Assembly (NCBI GenBank): GCA_934433485.1
Contig: CAKRZR010000028.1
Location: forward strand, 1 to 11,187
Reading direction: 5' to 3'
DNA from: an uncultured Eubacteriales bacterium
Lineage (GTDB): Bacteria > Bacillota > Clostridia > Oscillospirales > CAG-272
Length of the DNA stretch: 11,187 nucleotides
Position 1 is the first letter of the stretch. Each line of letters begins with the position of its first letter. The notes beneath the pieces were generated by a model. That model made no database searches. It was not told the origin of the DNA and saw only the letters and a program-made list of their open reading frames with translations. A program made the position numbers and the translations under genes. Positions 5,687 through 11,187 of the stretch are shown in pieces.

Positions 5687-5778
5687 TATGGTCTGCACCC
5701 CCGTGGGTGCAGACCATAGGAGAGCATCTGGGGTATAGGAAATATCTACAGGTGTTCTCCTATGGTAAAAAGCCATAG
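5687..5778 (+). promoter_or_regulatory. Chain of three overlapping, mutually exclusive hairpins
   Basis: Hairpin 1 is a perfect 14-bp stem (5687-5700 with 5705-5718, CCGT loop). Hairpin 2 is a 17-bp stem with two G-U pairs (5714-5730 with 5749-5765, 18-nt loop). Hairpin 3 is a 6-bp stem (5760-5765 with 5773-5778). Hairpin 2 uses bases 5714-5718 that belong to hairpin 1 and bases 5760-5765 that belong to hairpin 3, so 1 and 3 can coexist but exclude 2. It lies 52 nt before the start of 5830-6438. Such competition is what a cis-acting RNA switch looks like, though no U-run follows any stem. It could instead be a palindromic insertion. The rest of 5547-5829 shows no gene. Confidence 0.5.
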
Positions 5779-5829
5779 CAAAAATGTAAGTTAAACACTG
5801 CAAATACGTTCCTGAGGGGAGTAACAGCA

Positions 5830-6438
5830 ATGAAGCGAAAAGTTTTGATCCTGTCGGTGCTTGCCATCCTGATCGCCATCCTTGCGGCGAACACGCTGGC
5901 CTACTTCACCGCAGACACCAAAGCGCACAACGTGATCACCAGCGGCGGTGTGAGCATCAAGCTCAACGAATGGGCAAACGAGGCGCGCACCGAAAAGTTT
6001 GAGGACAAAACCGGCGTCATGCCCGGCGCGGAGATCACGAAGATCGTCGAGGTGGAAAACGTCGGCACCGGCACCGCCTGGGTGCGCGTGCAGGTGGTGC
6101 TTGATGTTTTCGCGGAAGGTGGTAAAGAACAACTTCCGCCCGATCCCGTCACGCTGGACTTCAACGAAACGGACTGGATGTATTATGACGGGTACTATTA
6201 TTATAACTACCCGCTCGATCCCGGCGAGACGACGGAGCCCCTCTTCACCACCGTCTCGTTTGACCCGAAGATGGGCAACGAGTACCAGAACTCCACGGCG
6301 TATGTGGAAGTGAAAGCGGTCGCGGTGCAGACGGCGAACAACGGCACGGACGTTTTCTCCGCCGCCGGCTGGCCGAGCTTCGCTCCCCCGGAGCCGACGG
6401 AGGCTCCCCTGCCGCCGGAATCGACGGGAAATCCTTAA
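5830..6438 (+). CDS. SipW-dependent-type secreted protein, paralogue 4
   Basis: A 202-residue exported protein opening the second gene block. MKRK and a long hydrophobic core lead to NTLAYFTADTKAHNVITSG, a SipW-type junction with likely cleavage after A24. The mature part has VENVGTGTAWVRVQVVLDVF, the TasA-like strand pattern also seen in paralogue 3 (VKNTGKNDAWVWVDLK). Next come a Tyr-rich loop (MYYDGYYYYNYPLDPGETT) and the terminal KAVAVQ (162-167). It alone ends in a Pro/Glu-rich tail of about 20 residues (APPEPTEAPLPPESTGNP), perhaps a spacer. The Tyr loop matches DGYFYYWTPVAPGNST in paralogue 5, so 4 and 5 form a subgroup. GAGGGGAG precedes the ATG. Its stop codon overlaps the AAGGAGG of the giant gene, so the two are co-expressed and could act together. 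Confidence 0.85.
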   Translation: MKRKVLILSVLAILIAILAANTLAYFTADTKAHNVITSGGVSIKLNEWANEARTEKFEDKTGVMPGAEITKIVEVENVGTGTAWVRVQVVLDVFAEGGKEQLPPDPVTLDFNETDWMYYDGYYYYNYPLDPGETTEPLFTTVSFDPKMGNEYQNSTAYVEVKAVAVQTANNGTDVFSAAGWPSFAPPEPTEAPLPPESTGNP

Positions 6439-6450
6439 GGAGGTCGTGAA

Positions 6451-9400
6451 ATGAAAAAGAAACTGGTAGCGCTGTTTCTCTGCTGCGCTCTTTCCTTCGG
6501 CCTCGTGACCGCGGCCCTCATCACCCCCGCCTCCGCCGATTCGGAGCTTATGATCTACAGCGAGAAAGTCGCTGTGGACACGGTTTCCGTTCCTAAAAAT
6601 GAAAAGAAGACGCTCGCTGCGGGCGGCCTGTCCGGCTACTATCAGTGGCAGATCCAGGTCGGCGGCGACGTCTGGGCGAATATCGCCGGTGCTACCGGCG
6701 CGGAGCTGGAAGTTGGCTACGCGCTCGTGGCGAACCTGCTCTACGGCGGCACGGCGAACATCCGTTGCCGCGTCACCGGCGCGGCCGAGGAGCCGGTCTA
6801 CTCCAACACCGTAGCGGTGCAGATCACGGACGAAACGCCCGTCTCCGCTCCGGCGCTGGCTCCGGCGGCTCCGACCGTCATCTCCGAGGCTGAGCCCGTC
6901 GGTGAGCCCACCATCATCCCCCCGCAGACCGTGGAAGAGACCACAGTTCCGGACGCCGCCCCGGCAGATGACCTGACGGCGAATGTCGCCCCGGCCGCTC
7001 TCGCCGACCCCGCCCCCGCAGCCGACACCCTCGCCGAGGACAACATCAACCTCCTGAGCGACGAGATTCCCGCGGACGAGGACGACGACAGAGTGCTGCC
7101 GACGTATACCATCACCATCAACTATGTCGATAATAAGCGTCAACAGGTCGCTGATCCCTGGACGGCAACCGTTATGGCTGGCGGCAGCTTCAAGCAGGAG
7201 ATTAAGAGCCCCGTGGTAGCGGGATATACGCCGGATCACGAGGTAATCACCGTCGGTGGTGAAAACATTCAGGCAAATCAGGAATTTACGGTTGAATATA
7301 CGCCTGCTGTTGTAAAGTTCAGCGTTAAGCACCTTCTCCAGAACGTATCCAACGATGAATATACGCAGGACGGCGATCCGGAAATCCGGGAAGGAAACAC
7401 TGGAGACGCAGTCGGCGAAACGCTCGCAAGAACGACTTATACCGGCTTCTATTCTTTGAAGTATGACAGCACCGTCAAAATCGCCGGTGACGAAAGCACG
7501 GTAGTCGAAGTCAAATACGACCGCTATTACTATCTGATCAACTTTGACCTGGACGGCGGCTATGGCGTAGAGCCGATCTACGCCCGCTACGGCGCGCCCA
7601 TCAACGTAGGCGAACCCACGAAGGCCGGCTACACCTTTACAGGTTGGAGCGGCGGAGAAATTCCGGCCACAATGCCCGCCCAAAGCGGACAGAGCTTCAA
7701 GGCGAACTGGAGAGAGGGCACTGCCGGATTTACTGTTGTGTTCTGGTATGAGAACGCCAATCCGGAGACGGATGGAAAAACGTATGGCTACAGCTACGCC
7801 GGTTCCTATGCCGACGATGTCGCCCCCGGTACGCAGAAGAGCAGCGGCGATTATCAGAACCAGAACTTCAGCGGACGTGATTCGGCGCATTTCACGTATA
7901 ATCCCCAAAAGGCCGAAACTGTGACCGTCGCAGGCGACGGCTCCACCGTACTGAATGTCTACTTTACGAGAAATTCGTATACACTAACGTTCAGAAAACT
8001 TACTTGCACAAACAATAGTTATTTCCACAGCCACAACGACAACTGCTATGCAAAGCCGGGAATCCAAATCACCGCAAAGTATCAGGCGGATATCCACAGC
8101 AATTTCCCTATCAAGGACAGAAACATGACCGTTTGGTGGGACGTACCGGATGGCTGTAAGTCTTTTAAGCCGGGCACTATGTTAGGTAGCATTGATACCA
8201 TGCCCGGTGAGAACATCACGTTCAAAAGTGCTGGAACGCAGTCGGGAGCAATTTTGTACTATTATGTTGAAACGCTGAACGGTGAGACAGGAACGTACAC
8301 TCACGACGGAAAGAGTTTTAAGCTTTACAAGCAGATTACGCTGGAAAAAAATTTACAATTAACATATTCAGAGGAATTTCACAATATTACTGGTTTTACT
8401 CAGTGGTGGTCTGATCCTAAGTTTGACAAGATGGAGCAGGGCGGTGTCGCTTATGCAGGTTATCATGATGGTGGATGGTTTGACGACAGTTACTATTATA
8501 TTAACGAACAAAATTACCTCTGCTACACCCGCAACAGCTACAATCTGTCATTCTACAACTATAACGAAGTAGTTAAAGGCAAGGGCGGGAGCGTACAGTA
8601 CGAAGCTCCGTTGAGCAGTTATTACTTTGCGCCGGATTATCCGGATAAGCTCGAAAAGAACGCTTATGTGTTTGCCGGATGGTACACGACTCCGGGCTGC
8701 TATGAGGGCTCCGAAGCCGATCTGAACACGCTGACCATGCCTGCTTCCGATCTGGTGCTTTATGCCAAATGGGTACCCAAGACACATACGGTCAGAACGT
8801 TCCTGACGGAGGATATTCTGAATAATAAAGGCGAACCGATTCAAACATGGACAGAGGTTCCCCACGGCACAGCGGTGGAGGCGCCTCCGGCGGACCCGAA
8901 TCGCGATCCTTATTCCTTCGTTGGCTGGTTCTACATCAGCGACACCGGCGAGGAAAAAGCGTTTGACTTCTCCATGCCGGTCAACCGCGACCTTGATCTC
9001 TACGCCAAGTGGAGATCGGACGTAATAGTCCCGTATGTTATCCATTATCAGTTGCAGGATGGAACCCCCATCGCGGATGATACAACGGGTTCGGCGCTGG
9101 CTGGAACGACCAAAACGTTTGCGGCAAAAACGCTCGGAATGCTGTATTCTGGCTACCAGAAGGGTTTTTATCCTATGGAAGGCAGCCATTCCATTCAGAT
9201 GGACATTGAAGGTACGAACGTGTACACGTTTGTATATGTTGCCGGAGAAAAAGTAAATTACACGGTTCGTTATCTGGAACGGAATACAGAGACCGTTCTC
9301 CACGAGGAAAAGCACGCTGATACTTCCGATGCTGTAATCACGGAGAAGTTTGTACGGGTCAAAGGCTACGCACCGGACGCCTACCAAAAGCAGTTGGTGC

Positions 9401-10521
9401 TTTCTGCCGACGGTATGAAAAATGTGTTGACCTTCTGGTATACGAAGGATGATAAACATGCGCCGGTGCAGGTTATTCATCTGATCCAGAATCTTGCCGG
9501 TGTTGGCTACACTGAGTACCAGAGCAGCACTAACCTCAATGGTTCAATCGGTAAGGAATATAACGAGCCGCCGCTGACAATTACAGGATTTACGTATAAT
9601 AAGAACATGAGTACTGCAAGCGGTACACTAACAGCAGAGGGACTTGTTCTGAAGCTGTACTATGACCGCATTGAGTACCCGTATAAGTTCCGTTTCCTTG
9701 ATCAGGAAACGGGGACAGAAGTCGCTGAGGCTGTCAAAGGCAGCGCCCGTTATCAGGCGCGCGTAACGCAGGGAGCGAAGGATGTTCCCGGCTATACGTT
9801 GGTTCGCGGCACGACAAACCCGCAGACGATCGATATCGTTGCCGAAGAAGGCAATGCCGCGGTCAACAATGTTAAAATCTTCTATTACGTTGAAGATACT
9901 GTTGACATCAAATACGAGGTCGTCGGCCCGGATGGCTGCGGTACGCTGGACAATTATCAGAACAACACGGTCAAGGTGATCGACGGTACGCCGGAAGGCT
10001 CCACGCCTACCGCGAGCGCCGGATTCAAGTTCGTCGGCTGGTATAAGGACAAAGAATGCACGCAGGCGGTAGATGCGGCTTGGATCGCGAATAACAAGAT
10101 CACCCCGAAGCAGACCAAAGATCTCGGCAGCGGTGTTCTTGGCTATGAAGGTGCAACGTACTACGCCAAGTTCGACTACGATGTTGCCAACCTGACCATC
10201 AACAAGACGGGCTGCCAGAACATCGACGAGAACCAGAGCTTCATCTTTGATGTGACCGGCCCGAACGACTACTCCAAGCGCGTCGTGATCAAGGGCAACG
10301 GCTCCGTCACGATCACTGGGCTGAAAGTCGGTACTTACACCGTCACCGAGGTTAAAAGTTGGAGTTGGCGTTATTCTCCTGAAAGCCCCAGCGTAACGCA
10401 CGAGATCAACCCCACGCAGCCGTATACGTTTGACTTCACAAATAACCGCGAACAAGGCAAGTGGCTCGGCGGCGACGCCTACAGTCAGAACGTATTCGGA
10501 ACGATTGTTTCCGCGAACTAA
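6451..10521 (+). CDS. Giant secreted MucBP/InlB-repeat/Cna-B adhesin-like protein
   Basis: A 1356-residue secreted protein. Residues 1-29 are an ordinary Sec signal peptide (ending TPASA before DSE), unlike the SipW type of its neighbours. An Ig-like domain (about 33-127) is followed by a Pro/Ala/Asp/Glu linker (128-216). Then come MucBP-like modules (about 217-287, 288-358, 855-932, 936-998, 1003-1072, 1074-1147) and InlB B-repeat-like modules with GYTFTGW...ANW or FAGWYTT...YAKW endings (about 359-421, 693-774, 776-854, and a related 1151-1242). A Tyr/Trp-rich region (about 505-692) holds the cluster C519-H526-H528-C532. The last domain (1245-1332) is Cna-B-like. There is no LPXTG motif, membrane helix or S-layer domain, so anchoring is unexplained. 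AAGGAGG overlaps the previous stop. Such modules bind mucin or matrix glycans in other proteins; adhesion is inferred. Codon use is visibly more AT-rich in the middle. Confidence 0.88.
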   Translation: MKKKLVALFLCCALSFGLVTAALITPASADSELMIYSEKVAVDTVSVPKNEKKTLAAGGLSGYYQWQIQVGGDVWANIAGATGAELEVGYALVANLLYGGTANIRCRVTGAAEEPVYSNTVAVQITDETPVSAPALAPAAPTVISEAEPVGEPTIIPPQTVEETTVPDAAPADDLTANVAPAALADPAPAADTLAEDNINLLSDEIPADEDDDRVLPTYTITINYVDNKRQQVADPWTATVMAGGSFKQEIKSPVVAGYTPDHEVITVGGENIQANQEFTVEYTPAVVKFSVKHLLQNVSNDEYTQDGDPEIREGNTGDAVGETLARTTYTGFYSLKYDSTVKIAGDESTVVEVKYDRYYYLINFDLDGGYGVEPIYARYGAPINVGEPTKAGYTFTGWSGGEIPATMPAQSGQSFKANWREGTAGFTVVFWYENANPETDGKTYGYSYAGSYADDVAPGTQKSSGDYQNQNFSGRDSAHFTYNPQKAETVTVAGDGSTVLNVYFTRNSYTLTFRKLTCTNNSYFHSHNDNCYAKPGIQITAKYQADIHSNFPIKDRNMTVWWDVPDGCKSFKPGTMLGSIDTMPGENITFKSAGTQSGAILYYYVETLNGETGTYTHDGKSFKLYKQITLEKNLQLTYSEEFHNITGFTQWWSDPKFDKMEQGGVAYAGYHDGGWFDDSYYYINEQNYLCYTRNSYNLSFYNYNEVVKGKGGSVQYEAPLSSYYFAPDYPDKLEKNAYVFAGWYTTPGCYEGSEADLNTLTMPASDLVLYAKWVPKTHTVRTFLTEDILNNKGEPIQTWTEVPHGTAVEAPPADPNRDPYSFVGWFYISDTGEEKAFDFSMPVNRDLDLYAKWRSDVIVPYVIHYQLQDGTPIADDTTGSALAGTTKTFAAKTLGMLYSGYQKGFYPMEGSHSIQMDIEGTNVYTFVYVAGEKVNYTVRYLERNTETVLHEEKHADTSDAVITEKFVRVKGYAPDAYQKQLVLSADGMKNVLTFWYTKDDKHAPVQVIHLIQNLAGVGYTEYQSSTNLNGSIGKEYNEPPLTITGFTYNKNMSTASGTLTAEGLVLKLYYDRIEYPYKFRFLDQETGTEVAEAVKGSARYQARVTQGAKDVPGYTLVRGTTNPQTIDIVAEEGNAAVNNVKIFYYVEDTVDIKYEVVGPDGCGTLDNYQNNTVKVIDGTPEGSTPTASAGFKFVGWYKDKECTQAVDAAWIANNKITPKQTKDLGSGVLGYEGATYYAKFDYDVANLTINKTGCQNIDENQSFIFDVTGPNDYSKRVVIKGNGSVTITGLKVGTYTVTEVKSWSWRYSPESPSVTHEINPTQPYTFDFTNNREQGKWLGGDAYSQNVFGTIVSAN

Positions 10522-10538
10522 GAAAGGAGGCGGCACTC

Positions 10539-11114
10539 ATGTATCAGGGATCCCACGCGAGAGCAAAGAAACATTCCAGAATCCGCATGAACAAGCTGGC
10601 CATCCTGTTCATCGCGGTCGTCATGCTGATCGGCGCGGTGGTCGGCTCAACCGTCGCCTTTCTGGTGACGGACACCCAGCCCGTGACAAACACGTTCGAG
10701 TATGCCAAGGTTTCCTGCGAAGTTATTGAGGACACCTGGAATCAAACCACCAAAAGCGGTGTGCATATCAAGAACACCGGCACCACGGACGCCTACATCC
10801 GCGCCACCTACGTGGTCAACTGGCTCAATAAAGACGGAACCATCGCGGCTTCCGTCCCCGAGGGCTACAGCTATGACCTGACGGAAAATCCGAACAATGT
10901 GTGGGCAAAGGGCGATGATGGATACTTCTATTACTGGACGCCTGTTGCCCCCGGAAATTCCACCCCGGAAAGCCTGCTCAACTGCACGGCGCACTATCCG
11001 GAGGGAGTTGAACCGCAGTACATCCTGTCGGTAGAAATTCTGGCGACGGCGGTGCAGAGCACCCCGGCCAAAGCCGTTCAGGAAGCCTGGGGCGTATTGC
11101 CCAGCGGAAACTAA
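10539..11114 (+). CDS. SipW-dependent-type secreted protein, paralogue 5
   Basis: A 191-residue exported protein directly behind the giant gene (17-bp gap). The N-terminus is longer and more basic than in the other paralogues (MYQGSHARAKKHSRIR), then a membrane-spanning core leads to GSTVAFLVTDTQPVTNTFEY, with likely cleavage after A40. The mature part has HIKNTGTTDAYIRATYVVNW, DGYFYYWTPVAPGNST and the terminal ATAVQ (169-173) followed by EAWGVLPSGN. The start at 10539 has AAGGAGG 8 bases upstream. A second Met at residue 17 lacks a ribosome site, and an upstream reading to 10461 would lie inside the giant gene without one. It has the subgroup features of paralogue 4. Probably processed by the SipW-type peptidase at 2608-3348 and assembled with the other subunits, which is inference. 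Confidence 0.85.
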   Translation: MYQGSHARAKKHSRIRMNKLAILFIAVVMLIGAVVGSTVAFLVTDTQPVTNTFEYAKVSCEVIEDTWNQTTKSGVHIKNTGTTDAYIRATYVVNWLNKDGTIAASVPEGYSYDLTENPNNVWAKGDDGYFYYWTPVAPGNSTPESLLNCTAHYPEGVEPQYILSVEILATAVQSTPAKAVQEAWGVLPSGN

Positions 11115-11129
11115 GGAGGGGAGAACGAT

Positions 11130-11187
11130 ATGAAAAAATCCATGAAGAAGCTCCTCTCTCTCGTGATGGTCATCGCCGCGCTTGCGG
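11130..11187 (+). CDS. N-terminus of a further secreted protein (cut by window edge)
   Basis: An ATG at 11130, preceded by AAGGAGGGGAG (the site overlaps the stop of the preceding gene), opens the frame MKKSMKKLLSLVMVIAALA, which runs off the window. Two Lys pairs and a hydrophobic core are the start of a signal peptide, resembling that of the giant protein more than the SipW type. The product cannot be named; by position it is the next gene of the same operon. Confidence 0.7.
   Translation, partial: MKKSMKKLLSLVMVIAALA

Noticed and set aside
5687..5718. Hairpin 1 as a plain terminator for the first gene block
   Set aside because: No U-run follows the stem on either strand; the overlap with hairpin 2 needs another explanation.
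5547..5829. Cyclic-di-GMP or other known riboswitch before the second block
   Set aside because: I looked for the conserved cores of the cyclic-di-GMP classes, which would fit surface genes, and did not see them.
5791..7908. Long leftward open frame (705 codons) opposite paralogue 4 and the giant gene
   Set aside because: It is the antisense shadow of two genes with good ribosome sites and recognisable domains; its composition is not that of a real protein.
10430..11187. LPXTG-type sorting signals in the secreted proteins
   Set aside because: No LPxTG-like motif with hydrophobic segment and basic tail is present at any complete C-terminus in the window.
1..11187. CRISPR array or tRNA attachment target
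   Set aside because: No regularly spaced direct repeats and no cloverleaf-like sequence with T-arm consensus were seen.

Overview
The window looks like the chromosome of an anaerobic, fairly GC-rich Gram-positive, most likely a gut clostridium of the Oscillospiraceae/Ruminococcaceae type. This rests on strong AGGAGG ribosome sites, a SipW-type signal peptidase with TasA/camelysin-like substrates, MucBP/InlB/Cna-B surface modules and purine-rich hairpin repeats between genes. The genus is an inference. I see no tRNA, rRNA or CRISPR array.

Layout. Positions 1-451 hold no credible gene but are packed with hairpins: one copy of a repeat family and two terminator-shaped stems. A complete tyrosine recombinase (452-1561, minus strand) follows. 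A 430-bp divergent control region (1562-1993) holds operator-like palindromes, two good sigma-70-type promoters facing right, and one arm of a 15-bp inverted repeat whose other arm is positions 1-15. Then comes a rightward cluster: a TetR-type regulator (1994-2611), overlapping by 4 bp the SipW-type signal peptidase (2608-3348), then three secreted SipW-substrate-like proteins (3419-4030, 4112-4717, 4764-5546).

A 283-bp gap (5547-5829) contains a second copy of the hairpin repeat and a chain of three overlapping hairpins. After it come a fourth SipW-substrate-like protein (5830-6438), a 1356-residue secreted multi-domain adhesin-like protein (6451-10521), a fifth SipW-substrate-like protein (10539-11114), and the first 19 codons of another secreted protein cut by the window edge (11130-11187).

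Working model (inference): the cluster makes a surface fibre or matrix. The signal peptidase matures five paralogous subunits, which share a SipW-type signal peptide and a C-terminal A-x-A-[VI]-Q motif. The giant protein carries ordinary Sec export signals and mucin-binding-type modules and may be the adhesive component. The TetR protein is the obvious local regulator. The recombinase, the 15-bp inverted repeats around it and an outward promoter just inside the right arm raise the possibility that expression is switched by DNA inversion; this is testable but unproven.
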